DNA of 64,000 bases from Sediminibacterium sp. FEMGT703S (GTDB taxonomy: Bacteria > Bacteroidota > Bacteroidia > Chitinophagales > Chitinophagaceae), in assembly GCA_002786355.1 (NCBI GenBank), contig PGCO01000003.1, positions 310,001-374,000 on the forward strand. The letters run 5' to 3'. The translations under genes and the position numbers were made by a program. How positions within the stretch are numbered: the first letter of the stretch is position 1; each line of letters begins with the position of its first letter. A model generated the notes under the pieces. It did not search any database and was not told the DNA's origin. It saw nothing but the letters and a program-made list of their open reading frames with translations. Shown piece by piece: positions 33,407 through 43,293 of this stretch.

Positions 33407-34390
33407 TTATGCACCAATTGGTGCGACTGTGATAAATACAATGTCTCCTGCATTAAACATAAATGTGGTGGTTCTTACTTTTAAGATAAACTCATCCACC
33501 CATACTTCAATGGTATAATACGCACCAAAGAATAAAACTTTTTGAACAACCCCTTCTACGAAATGGGGCTGAGCAGGTTTGGTAACAGATATAGCCAATT
33601 GTTCTGGTCTAATTAAGGCACGTTTCCCTCTAACTCCTTCCCCTAACAGTTGAAGAAATACTTCATGGGTTTTGGTATTAATTAAATTGTACTCCCCCAT
33701 CAAAGCTGCCACATATTCATTAACAGGATGATGATACAGTTGCTTAGGTGTTCCTTGTTGCACCAGCTGACCATCTTGCATGATGATAATTCTATCAGCC
33801 CAAGATAATAAATCGGTTGCATCATGTGAAACCAATAAACAGGTTACTTTTAGTGTATTACAAATATCATCTATTACCGATCTGATCAATTCTTTATGTA
33901 CCCGATCTAAATTAGAAAAAGGCTCGTCTAATAATAATAACTTAGGGAAAGAAGTCAGTTGTTTTGCCAATGCAATACGCTGCTTTTCTCCACCCGATAA
34001 TTCATCAGACTTACGCATCATTAAATGACTGATTCTACAAACATCAAATATTTGTTGAGCAGATCTTGCATCTAATTGATTCGTCATTTCGAGTAACTCA
34101 TGCACTTTGTAATTATTTCTTAATTCAAAATGCTGAGACAAGTATGCAATTTTTGGATGCCCCGGTAATAATTGTTCGTCAGGCCCTAATACACGAATAC
34201 CCTCAAAATAAACATTCCCTTGATCGGGCTGTAATAAGCCTGCAATCAATTTTAAGAAGGTAGATTTACCTGAACCAGTTTCACCAGCAATAGCTACTTT
34301 TTCTCCCTCTTGCATGGTAAAATGCATGGGATGAAGCACTGTATTGCCTCTTTCAAACTTAGTAACCGCTTGTAAATCCAGAAAAACCAT
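33407..34390 (-). CDS. ABC transporter ATP-binding protein with C-terminal TOBE-like domain, orphan
   Basis: A 327-residue ATPase. Walker A GETGSGKST (about 36-44), signature LSGGEKQRIALAKQL, Walker B LLLLDEPFSNLD, and the switch His in LLVSHDATDL. After the ATPase core (about 235 residues) comes a TOBE-like regulatory barrel (RALIRPEQLAISV and VEGVVQKVLFFGAYYTIEV), the arrangement of PotA/FbpC/ModC-type importers of polyamine, iron or oxyanions. No permease or binding-protein gene is adjacent, so its transporter must be encoded elsewhere. Its 3' end contains the perfect palindrome GCACCAATTGGTGC (33411-33424). Confidence 0.88.
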   Translation of the reverse strand: MVFLDLQAVTKFERGNTVLHPMHFTMQEGEKVAIAGETGSGKSTFLKLIAGLLQPDQGNVYFEGIRVLGPDEQLLPGHPKIAYLSQHFELRNNYKVHELLEMTNQLDARSAQQIFDVCRISHLMMRKSDELSGGEKQRIALAKQLTSFPKLLLLDEPFSNLDRVHKELIRSVIDDICNTLKVTCLLVSHDATDLLSWADRIIIMQDGQLVQQGTPKQLYHHPVNEYVAALMGEYNLINTKTHEVFLQLLGEGVRGKRALIRPEQLAISVTKPAQPHFVEGVVQKVLFFGAYYTIEVWVDEFILKVRTTTFMFNAGDIVFITVAPIGA

Positions 34391-34393
34391 AGC

Positions 34394-34410
34394 ACAATTT
34401 ACAAAATTGT
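34394..34410. promoter_or_regulatory. Inverted repeat ACAATTT-ACA-AAATTGT, candidate operator
   Basis: A perfect 7-3-7 inverted repeat lies four bases upstream of the ABC ATPase ATG in the 54-bp divergent region with the aminotransferase gene. The position fits a repressor site controlling the ATPase gene, or a hairpin in its 5' UTR. AT-rich, so chance cannot be excluded. Confidence 0.35.
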
Positions 34411-34444
34411 ACCTTCAATTACTAAACTATCTAATTGCCTTGTT

Positions 34445-35620
34445 ATGATTACCGAACAATTAAGAAATGAATTTTTAGTAAGAAAAGACCTTACTTTTTT
34501 AAACTTTGGATCTTTTGGCGCATGCCCTAAACCCATATTTGAAAGGTATCAACAATATCAGTTAGAACTGGAGCAAGAACCAGTCTTATTTATTGTTAAA
34601 ACAGGATTAACCTATTTACAACATTCAAGAGAGGCATTGGGTAAATATTTAAATTGTTCAGCAGACGATTTGGTTTATCTGGTAAATCCATCTCATGCGG
34701 TTAACCTAGTTGCTAAGAATTTTCCATTGAAAGCTGGTGATGAAGTACTCACCACTAATCTAGAGTATGGCGCTTGTGACAGAACTTGGGAATATTATTG
34801 TGCACAAGCTGGAGCTCACTATAAAAAGCAATCCATCAGCTTGCCTTTATCTACCAAAGAAACTTTTGTAGAAGAATTGTTTAAAGGAGCAAACAATAGA
34901 ACCAAATTAATTTTTATAAGTCATATCACTAGCTCAACAGGTTTAAGATTTCCGATAGAAGAAATATGCGCTAAAGCAAAGCAGATGGGTATTCCCACAT
35001 TTATTGATGGTGCACATGGGCCAGCACAAGCTCCTATTGATTTAAGTAGTTTAGGCGCAGATATTTTCACAGGTGCATGTCATAAATGGATGATGACTCC
35101 AAAGGGAAGTACTTTTCTATACGTAAACAAAGCCTATCAACGCATGTTAGACCCACTAGTTATTAGTTGGGGATTCAACAGCACTACTCCTTCTCACTCA
35201 TCCTTTTTAGATTATCACCAAACACAGGGAACCAGAGATTTTTCTGCCTTTTTATGTATTCCAGAAGCAATTCAATTCATGGACAAATACAATTGGGATG
35301 CAGTTTCAAAAGAATGTAGAGACTTGGTCAAATTGAACGCAATGAAATTTTGCGAGTTGGTAAACAGCCAACCATTGGCTCCCCTAACGGATGATTTTAT
35401 TCTACAACTATTCAGCATCCCTATTAAAACCAAAGACCCTATTCAATTAAAAAATTGTTTGTTTGATCAGTATAAAATTGAAATACCGGTTATGCCACAT
35501 GGAGACAAAGTATTCTTAAGGTATTCTATCCAGGCTTTCAATACACAAGCAGATTTGGATAAACTGTATGAAGCTGTATCAGGTATCATCAAAACCACCA
35601 ACCTAATTGAAATTGATTAA
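34445..35620 (+). CDS. Class V aminotransferase (isopenicillin-N epimerase-like PLP enzyme)
   Basis: A 391-residue fold-type I PLP enzyme. Motifs include [22 protein letters not shown] at the N-terminus, [15 protein letters not shown], the PLP Asp in [15 protein letters not shown] and the PLP-binding Lys in [19 protein letters not shown]. This pattern matches CefD-like members of class V, including cysteine desulfurases and epimerases. No catalytic loop Cys typical of desulfurases is evident. It is convergent with the VF530 gene and shares its TTAA stop. Substrate not known. Confidence 0.85.
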   Translation: MITEQLRNEFLVRKDLTFLNFGSFGACPKPIFERYQQYQLELEQEPVLFIVKTGLTYLQHSREALGKYLNCSADDLVYLVNPSHAVNLVAKNFPLKAGDEVLTTNLEYGACDRTWEYYCAQAGAHYKKQSISLPLSTKETFVEELFKGANNRTKLIFISHITSSTGLRFPIEEICAKAKQMGIPTFIDGAHGPAQAPIDLSSLGADIFTGACHKWMMTPKGSTFLYVNKAYQRMLDPLVISWGFNSTTPSHSSFLDYHQTQGTRDFSAFLCIPEAIQFMDKYNWDAVSKECRDLVKLNAMKFCELVNSQPLAPLTDDFILQLFSIPIKTKDPIQLKNCLFDQYKIEIPVMPHGDKVFLRYSIQAFNTQADLDKLYEAVSGIIKTTNLIEID

Positions 35621-35835
35621 AGTGTACTGATGTATAAATCTTCTACTTTTTTTCGAGCCCATGGGGTCTTTCGCAAAAAAGTAAGCGAAGATTTAATGCT
35701 CGGATTATTTTTAAAACAATTGATATTGATCATTCTGGCAAGGTCTTCCCAACCAAAATGCTTTACTAAATAAGTAAGAATCCACTCCAGGGTTTTACCA
35801 TGGAGTGGATCATTGGATACAAAGTTTTCAGACAT
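35617..35835 (-). CDS. VF530 family DNA-binding protein (DUF2132)
   Basis: A 72-residue protein matching the VF530 family over its full length: [64 protein letters not shown]530 structure shows a helical double-wing-like fold with DNA binding. The stop codon overlaps that of the aminotransferase gene (TTAA on both strands). It follows the secreted Trp-rich protein gene by 8 bp and may share its transcript. Confidence 0.9.
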   Translation of the reverse strand: MSENFVSNDPLHGKTLEWILTYLVKHFGWEDLARMININCFKNNPSIKSSLTFLRKTPWARKKVEDLYISTL

Positions 35836-35843
35836 GCTGCAAT

Positions 35844-36863
35844 TTAATCATTGTTCCTGGTTGTGCCAGTACCAATTCTGTTCCCTCTCCCCGAATTTCC
35901 TGGTCTTGAATAAGTGCGATTTCTATCATTCCAATCTGGTCTTGTATTAGAACGGCGATCATTATAATTGGGCCTTGAAAAATTCACTGAAACTGGTCGA
36001 CTATTCATAGGTAACCGATCTCTTGAAACCCGGTACCCTTCTTGAAAAGATTGTGGTCTGTTATAAGTATTTCTAAAAAACCCTTGTTGATATCGGTTAA
36101 TGTATACTACCGACCTAGACCTCCATCCATTATTACCATAATGCCAATTATACCAATTACGGTTCCTATTAAAAGAACTTCTTGAGAAAGATCCGAAATA
36201 GATATTGAAATTATTATAATGGTATCCAGAATACCAATGCCATGAATAAGGTCTCCAAGGTCTCCACCAATTGGGATAATTATTCCATCCCCAAATAGAA
36301 ACCCAAGGACGATAAGTAGGCACATAAATGTATTGTACAATTGGCCAACTGGCTACTTCTACATAAGAAATAGTTCTTCGTTCTGCAGGAGCATATTCAT
36401 CATCAAAGTCTGAACGAAAACCAGGATTAGGTCTACCCTCAGTAGCATAGTTGGGCTCTATGATATAGTCTTTACCGTATAAATCTTCATCCCCCACCAC
36501 CTGAATGTACACGCGATTATCTGATTCTTTTGTAACAACAAATACGGCAATATCTTGCTGTTCGCTGCTATTGACCCCTACCCGCAAAGTAATACTATGT
36601 ACATTATCTTTAACCCTATCTACCACACTGATATAATCAATTTGATTATCTCCATCTAAATCTAGGTTATTGATTTTTCGTTCTGGGTCATTGATGGATT
36701 TCTCAAAATCTTCCAAAGTTTTAGATTCTTGAAAAACTTTAAGAGCGGCATATAAATTTAAATTATCACCCGGCAATCCCAACTGCTTAGGTTGTTTAGA
36801 CTGCGCCTGCAATTGCAAGGTTACTGCAATGAGGAAAACCAATACAGTAAAAGTCTTTTTCAT
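35844..36863 (-). CDS. Secreted protein with a Trp/Tyr/Asn/Arg-rich C-terminal half, unknown function
   Basis: A 339-residue exported protein: signal peptide [21 protein letters not shown], then a folded domain (about 25-150) with an EF-hand-like [13 protein letters not shown] loop and repeated beta segments. A transition ([24 protein letters not shown]) leads to a low-complexity tail rich in Trp, Tyr, Arg and Asn ([28 protein letters not shown]). Similar proteins occur widely in Bacteroidota, without assigned function. The tail may be sticky or disordered at the cell surface. I do not assign a role. Confidence 0.75.
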   Translation of the reverse strand: MKKTFTVLVFLIAVTLQLQAQSKQPKQLGLPGDNLNLYAALKVFQESKTLEDFEKSINDPERKINNLDLDGDNQIDYISVVDRVKDNVHSITLRVGVNSSEQQDIAVFVVTKESDNRVYIQVVGDEDLYGKDYIIEPNYATEGRPNPGFRSDFDDEYAPAERRTISYVEVASWPIVQYIYVPTYRPWVSIWGWNNYPNWWRPWRPYSWHWYSGYHYNNFNIYFGSFSRSSFNRNRNWYNWHYGNNGWRSRSVVYINRYQQGFFRNTYNRPQSFQEGYRVSRDRLPMNSRPVSVNFSRPNYNDRRSNTRPDWNDRNRTYSRPGNSGRGNRIGTGTTRNND

Positions 36864-36944
36864 AATTATCCATTTAGCGTTAATAAGACAAAATACATGC
36901 CAGCTATATGGTGGTATAAGAAAATTGGCATTTATTTGCGGTTC

Positions 36945-37811
36945 ATGAGTTTACAAATTGCTGCTTTAAATTCAGGCTCTAATGGCAACTGTTATTACGT
37001 AGGAAATAGCACTGACGCGGTTTTAATAGATATTGGGCTCTCTTTAAGAGAAACAGAAATCAGGATGAAACAGCTGAATTTATCGGTAGAAAAACTGCGA
37101 GCAATTTTCATTTCACACGAACATACCGACCATATAAAGGGACTTTCTACTTTTGCCAATAAATACAAGCTGCCCATTTATATTACACCTGAAACTGCGA
37201 AAGGAGGACCTAAATTAATCAGGCATTTGTCTCAATCTTTTGAAGCCAATCAACCCATTTATGTAGGGAAAACAACCGATAAATGCGCAGACGATTGCTT
37301 GGCAGTAACCCCCTTTATTAAGGAACACGATGCTGCAGATCCGCATAGTTTTATTGTAAGCTATCAGGGTATTCATGTAGGCGTAATTACCGATATTGGT
37401 ATTGCATGTAATAATGTAACCCATTATTTTCAACAATGCCATGCAGCTTTTTTAGAGTCTAATTATGATGAATTGCTGCTTAAAAATGGGCGTTATTCAC
37501 AACCATTAAAAGATAGAATTAGTAATGGCAAAGGGCATATCTCTAATAGACAAGCCCTTGAGCTATTTAAAAATTATCGACCCAAAAATATGAGCCATTT
37601 ATTACTGGCTCATTTATCAAAAGAGAACAACAATCCTGCATTAGCGCTAGAAACTTTTCAACCACATGCCAATCAAACACAAATATTAATTGCATCTAGG
37701 TACGAGCCAAGCCCCATAATTGAAGTTTCCCCCAGTAATAGATTTGACTTAGTATTACTGAAAAAACCAATAGCTACAACTAAAGCAATTCAGGGAACTT
37801 TATTTGGTTAG
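36945..37811 (+). CDS. MBL-fold metallo-hydrolase, WalJ/YycJ-like
   Basis: About 288 residues from the ATG at 36945 (MSLQIAALNSGSNGNCYYVG). The open frame continues upstream but overlaps the divergent secreted-protein gene and has no fitting start. Metal site HEHTDH near residue 60, then DIGIACNNV and LLLAHLSKENNNPALA near the C-terminus, as in YycJ/WalJ exonuclease-like proteins. Predicted to be a cytoplasmic nuclease-like hydrolase binding two metals. Transcribed divergently from the Trp-rich secreted protein gene. Confidence 0.85.
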   Translation: MSLQIAALNSGSNGNCYYVGNSTDAVLIDIGLSLRETEIRMKQLNLSVEKLRAIFISHEHTDHIKGLSTFANKYKLPIYITPETAKGGPKLIRHLSQSFEANQPIYVGKTTDKCADDCLAVTPFIKEHDAADPHSFIVSYQGIHVGVITDIGIACNNVTHYFQQCHAAFLESNYDELLLKNGRYSQPLKDRISNGKGHISNRQALELFKNYRPKNMSHLLLAHLSKENNNPALALETFQPHANQTQILIASRYEPSPIIEVSPSNRFDLVLLKKPIATTKAIQGTLFG

Positions 37812-37832
37812 CAGTTGATTAGTCATATATGG

Positions 37833-37840
37833 TATATTTG
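37833..37840 (+). promoter_or_regulatory. Candidate -7 element (TATATTTG) of the ChaN-like gene
   Basis: Exact TAnnTTTG match 17 bases before the ATG at 37858, in the 46-bp gap after the MBL-fold gene. A weak TTAG at 37808-37811 sits at 21-bp spacing in place of TTTG. Confidence 0.5.
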
Positions 37841-37857
37841 GTTTTAAATACCCCATC

Positions 37858-38712
37858 ATGAAAAAGATACTGATTGCCTGTTGGTTATTTGCATTGACGA
37901 CTGCATTAAACGCACAACAAAAAAGCCCTTATACTTTATTTGATGCAAAGGGTAGAAAAGTTTCTTATACGAAAATGATTCGCTTACTACATGAAAAAGA
38001 CATTGTTTTGTTTGGCGAATTTCATAACAATGCAATAGCACATTGGCTTCAATTGTCTGTGACCAAAGACTTGCATGCAAAAAGACAAATGGTATTGGGG
38101 GCAGAAATGTTTGAAGCAGACAATCAAGAAGCATTAAATAATTACTTATCTGGAAAACTAAGTGCAAAAGGCTTAGACTCCAATGCCCGCCTTTGGAAAA
38201 ATTATCCAACCGATTATGCACCATTGGTGAACTACGCAAAGGCTAATAATATTCTCTTTATTGCCACCAATATTCCCAGAAAATATGCAGCACTGGTAAA
38301 CAAAGGGGGTTTTGGAAAACTAGACAGCCTAACCAGCGAAGAAAAAAAATGGATGGCTCCTTTACCAATGGCTTACGATGCGAGTTTACCAGGTTATGTA
38401 AATATGATGAAAATGATGGGTGTTCACGCAACCGAAAATATGCCAAAAGCGCAAGCCAGTAAAGACGCTACCATGGCCCACTTTATTTTAACTAATCATA
38501 CCAATGGATCATTGTTTTTACATTACAATGGAGCTTATCATTCTGATTATTTTGACGGGATCAATTGGTATTTGAAACAACAAAAACCTACACTTAAAAT
38601 AGGAACCATTTCTACGGTAAGTCAGGCTAATATAAAAAGTCTGCTCGCCGAAAATATAGGCAAAGCAGACTTTATTATTTGTGTTGATACAGATATGACG
38701 AATACTTATTAA
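37858..38712 (+). CDS. ChaN family protein (heme-binding-like, DUF399), exported
   Basis: A 284-residue protein with signal peptide MKKILIACWLFALTTALNAQ. The domain begins YTKMIRLLHEKDIVLFGEFHNNAIAHWLQLSVTKDL, with the conserved Gly-Glu-x-His motif of ChaN, and continues with LGAEMFEADNQEALNNYLSG and the C-terminal FLHYNGAYHSDYFDGINWYLKQ. Campylobacter ChaN binds heme. Other members may be iron-related lipoproteins, but here there is no lipobox Cys, so it is likely periplasmic. Convergent with the NamZ gene, with 2 bp between stops. Confidence 0.85.
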   Translation: MKKILIACWLFALTTALNAQQKSPYTLFDAKGRKVSYTKMIRLLHEKDIVLFGEFHNNAIAHWLQLSVTKDLHAKRQMVLGAEMFEADNQEALNNYLSGKLSAKGLDSNARLWKNYPTDYAPLVNYAKANNILFIATNIPRKYAALVNKGGFGKLDSLTSEEKKWMAPLPMAYDASLPGYVNMMKMMGVHATENMPKAQASKDATMAHFILTNHTNGSLFLHYNGAYHSDYFDGINWYLKQQKPTLKIGTISTVSQANIKSLLAENIGKADFIICVDTDMTNTY

Positions 38713-38714
38713 AC

Positions 38715-39920
38715 CTACTGGTACAATAAATATTTCTTACGCATAGTTTTGTATTCAGATAAACCTGGCTCCCAAGACGCGTAAATTTCTTCCACCGATT
38801 TCCCTTCTGCTACTTGCTTGCGGAAAATATCGTTGCCAATTAATTTATTGATATCGCCAATTTGATTGCTTTGAGAACGATCAAAAAACTGGTCCTTCAC
38901 AGGAAAATTATTGTACAAGTCGATCATCCATTGAATTTGAATGCGATTCTTCTTTTTCAATTCTGCAATATCAACTTTGCGAAGATCTAAACCATAACAT
39001 TCTTTGTTCATATGCAAAGGTGTTTCTGCCATGCCTTTGAGACTTGTTGGTGTAAACGAAAAATCATAAATACCTTTATACAATGGACTTCCAAAAATGG
39101 TAAATGGAAACATAGTTCCTCTACCATGATTCAATACTGTTCCTTCAAATAAACAAGTAGTAGGGTACAAAAGAATACTTTGCTGTGTATTCAAGTTTGG
39201 AGAAGGCTTAACAGGCAATATGTAATCCATATCATGTGCATAATTGGCCACTTTAATGATTTTCAATTTGGCCTGCATTTTATTGGGCAACCATCCTTCT
39301 CCATTAATCATTTGAGCAAACTCTGCAATAGTCATCCCATGTGCAATGGGTATAGGAAACATACCAATGCCCGATTTAAATTTCATATCTAAAATTGGGC
39401 CATCTACTAAGTATCCGTTGGGATTGGGCCTGTCTAATATCAATAGTTCTTTCCCATTTTCTGCACAGGCTTCCATGATATGACTCAACACATTGATATA
39501 GGTGTAGAATCTACATCCTACATCTTGAATATCAAATATCATTAAATCTACATCGGCCATATCTTCTTTAGAAGGCTTGCGTTTAGAACCATACAAAGAC
39601 ACTACTTTCACACCGCTTGTTGGATCTACTTCGTCTGCTACTTTAATGCCAGCACTTGCATTGCCTCTGAATCCATGTTCAGGACCAAATACTTTTACAA
39701 TATTTACTCCCAGCTTTAACATACTGTCTACAAAATGCTTGTCTCCAACAATTGTAGTTGGATTAGCCAATAATGCAACTCGCTTGCCTTTTAAATAAGA
39801 CAGGTATTTATCCGTTTGATCTGCGCCCGTTTTAATAGGCTTGTCTTTTATAGGTGTTCCTGCAAAAGCAACAGTTATAATCAACCCAACCAATAAAAAA
39901 GGCAATAATATGTTCTTCAT
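38715..39920 (-). CDS. namZ: Exo-beta-N-acetylmuramidase NamZ family protein (DUF1343)
   Basis: 401 residues from the ATG at 39920; an in-frame TTG two codons earlier is less likely. Signal peptide MKNILLPFLLVGLIITVAFAG. DUF1343 domain throughout: KRVALLANPTT, VFGPEHGFRGNASAGIKV, LMIFDIQDVGCRFYTYI with the acidic catalytic region, and LILDRPNPNGYLVDGPIL. NamZ removes terminal MurNAc from peptidoglycan fragments in the periplasm. It fits with the amino-sugar kinase and MurQ at 30.3-32.0 kb. It follows the M28 peptidase gene by 23 bp and is probably cotranscribed with it. Confidence 0.85.
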   Translation of the reverse strand: MKNILLPFLLVGLIITVAFAGTPIKDKPIKTGADQTDKYLSYLKGKRVALLANPTTIVGDKHFVDSMLKLGVNIVKVFGPEHGFRGNASAGIKVADEVDPTSGVKVVSLYGSKRKPSKEDMADVDLMIFDIQDVGCRFYTYINVLSHIMEACAENGKELLILDRPNPNGYLVDGPILDMKFKSGIGMFPIPIAHGMTIAEFAQMINGEGWLPNKMQAKLKIIKVANYAHDMDYILPVKPSPNLNTQQSILLYPTTCLFEGTVLNHGRGTMFPFTIFGSPLYKGIYDFSFTPTSLKGMAETPLHMNKECYGLDLRKVDIAELKKKNRIQIQWMIDLYNNFPVKDQFFDRSQSNQIGDINKLIGNDIFRKQVAEGKSVEEIYASWEPGLSEYKTMRKKYLLYQ

Positions 39921-39943
39921 AAACAAATAATAGACGTTAATAC

Positions 39944-41515
39944 TTAATTATCATAACCGCCAGCACGTTTGGCTTTGGATTGTGTAGGCCATGTTTGTGG
40001 ACCTCTTGGGCCAGCAGGCAATTCTGCTTTGTCGGTTGGCATACGCTCTGGATCTTCACAAGCCATATACACTAAAATAGCAGTTAAAATGGCATTGTTC
40101 CGTACATCATCAAACACGATTTTATCGTAAGTATCTCTATTCGTATGCCAGGTGTAATTTCCATAAGACCAACCCAAAGCACCTAAAGAAAATGCAGGTG
40201 CACCAACTGCAATAAACGATGCATTATCAGAGCCACCGCCAGCAGGTGAGCCAGGGAAACTAGTTCTTACCGTATCTCTAATATAAGAAGGGGCTGCTGC
40301 TAACCAACGTGTAATAAAATCCTTTGCATATTTAAATCCCGCCCCACCTAAATTCACTACGCGACCTGTACCATTATCTTGATTAAATAAAGCTTGTAAA
40401 TTTTTTACTACTTCAGGATGGTCTTCAACAAATGCACGTGACCCATTTAATCCTTGTTCTTCAGAACCCCAATGACCCACTAAAATGGTTCTTTTAGGAT
40501 TGGGATACACTGCTTTTAAAATGCGCATTGCTTCCATCATCACTAAGGTTCCTGTTCCATTATCAGTAGCACCTGTTCCACCATCCCAAGAATCAAAATG
40601 TGCAGATAACATAACATATTCATTAGGCTTTTCTGTGCCTTTCATTTCTGCCAAAGTATTGAATGTTGGAACTACGCCTAACTCTTTAGACTGAGCAAAC
40701 ACAGTAATCTTAGGAGCTTGACCAGATTCAGTTAAACGAAACAATAAAGCATAATCTTCTAAAGCAATATCAATTGTTGGAACTTTTTTGGTGTTGGCTG
40801 CAAAAATTTTGTTTACGCCAAAACCATTGCTCCATAAGCTTCCTACCACTCCAACAGCTCCTGCATTTTCTAAAGCTTGCGCTAATTTTGCAGCACTCAA
40901 ACCAGTTTTGCTGATGCGTTTGCGCCAAGCATCGGTTGCATCAGCGCGTTCTTTTTTCATTTTGTCAATGGATGCTTTAGTTCCAAACTCTGCCCAGTTA
41001 TAATCTGGACGTCCGGTTGGTTGAGGCATTGAAATCAATACAAATTTTCCTTTAACATTGGGCAACCATGCTTGAAATGCCAATGAGTCTGCTACATCAG
41101 CCAATACGATGGTTTCTGCAGTTACTGGCTTTTTAGTAGCTGGGCTAAATGCCAACTGAGTACCTTCTAAAGACCTTGTCCAAGGAGCTACCATATCGAT
41201 ATGCGTCACGCCTCTATCCCATCCTCGCCAAGTTCCATAGTTTTCTCTTTTAGCTTCTATCCCCCAATTTTTATATTGCGCAATTGCCCAATCACTTGCT
41301 TGAACCATTTTAGATGAACCCACTAAGCGAGGTCCTACTCCATCCATTAACTCATGCCCCAATCTTTGCAATTGAGAATTGGTATTGGCTTCTTTAATAA
41401 TAGCTTCAACAGTAGGATTTAATTTCTCCTGTGCCACAACGGGCAAAGCAATTAATCCCAAACCCACTACTAGTAGGCTGAAAGATTTGTTTAATTTTTG
41501 CGTCATATTTTTCAT
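39944..41515 (-). CDS. Secreted M28 family metallopeptidase
   Basis: 523 residues from the ATG at 41515, with signal peptide ending ALPVVAQ. A PA-domain insert lies at about 130-290. The catalytic domain has zinc ligands in SAHFDSWDGGTGATDNGTG (His, Asp), WGSEEQGLNGSRAF (Glu pair), the GGGSDNASF Asp region, and the final His in YTWHTNRDTYDKIVFDD. Such enzymes are aminopeptidases or carboxypeptidases of the periplasm or outer membrane. It is upstream of namZ by 23 bp, so these two extracytoplasmic hydrolases may be expressed together. Confidence 0.9.
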   Translation of the reverse strand: MKNMTQKLNKSFSLLVVGLGLIALPVVAQEKLNPTVEAIIKEANTNSQLQRLGHELMDGVGPRLVGSSKMVQASDWAIAQYKNWGIEAKRENYGTWRGWDRGVTHIDMVAPWTRSLEGTQLAFSPATKKPVTAETIVLADVADSLAFQAWLPNVKGKFVLISMPQPTGRPDYNWAEFGTKASIDKMKKERADATDAWRKRISKTGLSAAKLAQALENAGAVGVVGSLWSNGFGVNKIFAANTKKVPTIDIALEDYALLFRLTESGQAPKITVFAQSKELGVVPTFNTLAEMKGTEKPNEYVMLSAHFDSWDGGTGATDNGTGTLVMMEAMRILKAVYPNPKRTILVGHWGSEEQGLNGSRAFVEDHPEVVKNLQALFNQDNGTGRVVNLGGAGFKYAKDFITRWLAAAPSYIRDTVRTSFPGSPAGGGSDNASFIAVGAPAFSLGALGWSYGNYTWHTNRDTYDKIVFDDVRNNAILTAILVYMACEDPERMPTDKAELPAGPRGPQTWPTQSKAKRAGGYDN

Positions 41516-41584
41516 AAGGTAATAATACAAAACTTCTGTAAGAGTACCGTATGATTTAGCTGGATTATGATGGATGGATGAATC

Positions 41585-43270
41585 TTATAGCCCTAAATTA
41601 AATTCAGCTGCAGTTGCTTTGGCAATTTCATATCCTGCGTCTGCATGTCTAATGACGCCCATGCCAGGATCATTGCGTAAAACCCTTGCTAGTCTTGCGG
41701 AAGCATCATCTGTGCCATCTGCAACAATCACCATTCCAGCATGAATAGAATAACCCATCCCCACTCCACCACCATGGTGCAAAGAAACCCAACTAGCCCC
41801 ACCAGCCGTGTTTACGAGTGCATTTAATACTGGCCAATCGGCTACCGCATCCGAACCATCTAGCATGGCTTCGGTTTCTCTATTTGGCGAAGCAACAGAG
41901 CCTGTATCTAAATGATCTCTTCCAATGACGATAGGCGCTTTTACTTTACCTGTTTTAACCAATTCATTAAAAGCCAATCCTGCTATTTCTCTTTCTCCTT
42001 GTCCTAACCAACATATTCGTGCAGGTAATCCTTGAAAAGCAATTTTTTCTTTGGCCATTTTCATCCAACGTTGCATACTCTTGTTCTCTGGAAAAAGCGA
42101 TTGAATTACTTCGTCCGTTACTGCGATATCTGCTGGATCCCCACTTAAAGCAGCCCATCTAAATGGACCCTTCCCTTCACAAAATAGCGGACGTATATAA
42201 GCTGGTACAAAGCCAGGAAAATCAAATGATCTTCCAATAGTATAGTCTAAAGCATTGCCCTTTGTTTCTTGTTGCTCTTCATATTCTTTAGCCCTTGCCC
42301 TTATATTATTTCCATAATCAAAAGTAATGGCCCCCCTATCCATTAATTGCAACATTAATTGGACATGCAAATACATGCTCTCATAACTTTTAGCAATATA
42401 TCCTTCGGGATCAGACCCGCGCAAAGCAGTTGCTTCCTCATTACTCATTTGATGCGGTATATAACCAATCAAAGGATCATGTGCAGATGTTTGATCAGTT
42501 AAGGTATCGGGTATACAATTTCGATTTAACAATGCTTGTAATAAATCAATCGCATTGCATAATACACCAATACTTTTGGCCTCACCTGCTACTTTGTATT
42601 TTAAAGCTTGGTCAATAGCAGCATTAATATCAACAAACTTTTCGTCGAGGTATTTGGTTTCAACTCGCTTGTCTATACGCCATTCTTCCACTTCAGCAAT
42701 TAATGCAACACCGTCATTCATGGTAATAGCCAGCGGCTGTGCTCCACCCATACCCCCTAACCCAGCAGTCACATTTAATGTTCCTTTTAAGGTTCCGCCA
42801 AAATGTTTATCGGCAATAGCTGCATAGGTTTCAAAAGTTCCTTGCACAATCCCCTGCGAACCAATATAAATCCAACTACCCGCAGTCATTTGACCATACA
42901 TCATCAATCCCTTCTGTTCTAATTCAGAAAAATGTTTCCAATTGGCCCAATTGGGGACCAACTGGGAATTGCTCAATAAAACCCTAGGAGAATCTTTATG
43001 TGTTTTTAAAATACCTACTGGTTTACCACTTTGAATCAACAAGGTTTCGTTGTCTTCTAATGATTTTAAAGAAGCAATTATTTTATCTAGCGCTTCAAAA
43101 TTCCTTGCTGCTTTTCCTCTGCCACCATATACAATTAGGTCTTCCGGTCTTTCTGCTACCGCAGGATCAAGGTTGTTCAACAACATCCTTAACGCTGCTT
43201 CTTGCACCCACCCTTTGCAATTTAACTGAGTCCCTGTTGGCGTCTTGTATTTTTGGTAATCGTAAGACAT
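41585..43270 (-). CDS. hutU: Urocanate hydratase
   Basis: 561 residues from the ATG at 43270 ([30 protein letters not shown]). Converts urocanate to imidazolonepropionate in histidine breakdown, using tightly bound NAD+. Strong family motifs: [69 protein letters not shown] and [21 protein letters not shown]. Length is normal. No hutH, hutI or hutG is adjacent in this window. The neighbours are a TPR gene (23 bp upstream) and the M28 peptidase gene. Confidence 0.97.
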   Translation of the reverse strand: MSYDYQKYKTPTGTQLNCKGWVQEAALRMLLNNLDPAVAERPEDLIVYGGRGKAARNFEALDKIIASLKSLEDNETLLIQSGKPVGILKTHKDSPRVLLSNSQLVPNWANWKHFSELEQKGLMMYGQMTAGSWIYIGSQGIVQGTFETYAAIADKHFGGTLKGTLNVTAGLGGMGGAQPLAITMNDGVALIAEVEEWRIDKRVETKYLDEKFVDINAAIDQALKYKVAGEAKSIGVLCNAIDLLQALLNRNCIPDTLTDQTSAHDPLIGYIPHQMSNEEATALRGSDPEGYIAKSYESMYLHVQLMLQLMDRGAITFDYGNNIRARAKEYEEQQETKGNALDYTIGRSFDFPGFVPAYIRPLFCEGKGPFRWAALSGDPADIAVTDEVIQSLFPENKSMQRWMKMAKEKIAFQGLPARICWLGQGEREIAGLAFNELVKTGKVKAPIVIGRDHLDTGSVASPNRETEAMLDGSDAVADWPVLNALVNTAGGASWVSLHHGGGVGMGYSIHAGMVIVADGTDDASARLARVLRNDPGMGVIRHADAGYEIAKATAAEFNLGL

Positions 43271-43293
43271 AATCGGCAATTTTAATAATATCG

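Noticed and set aside
33411..33424. Perfect palindrome GCACCAATTGGTGC as a terminator between convergent genes
   Set aside because: It has no loop and no T-run, and it encodes the last codons of the ABC ATPase; probably chance or a weak structure.
35617..35620. Shared TTAA forming both stop codons of convergent genes
   Set aside because: A neat arrangement, but overlapping stops arise easily with TAA on both strands; no function implied.
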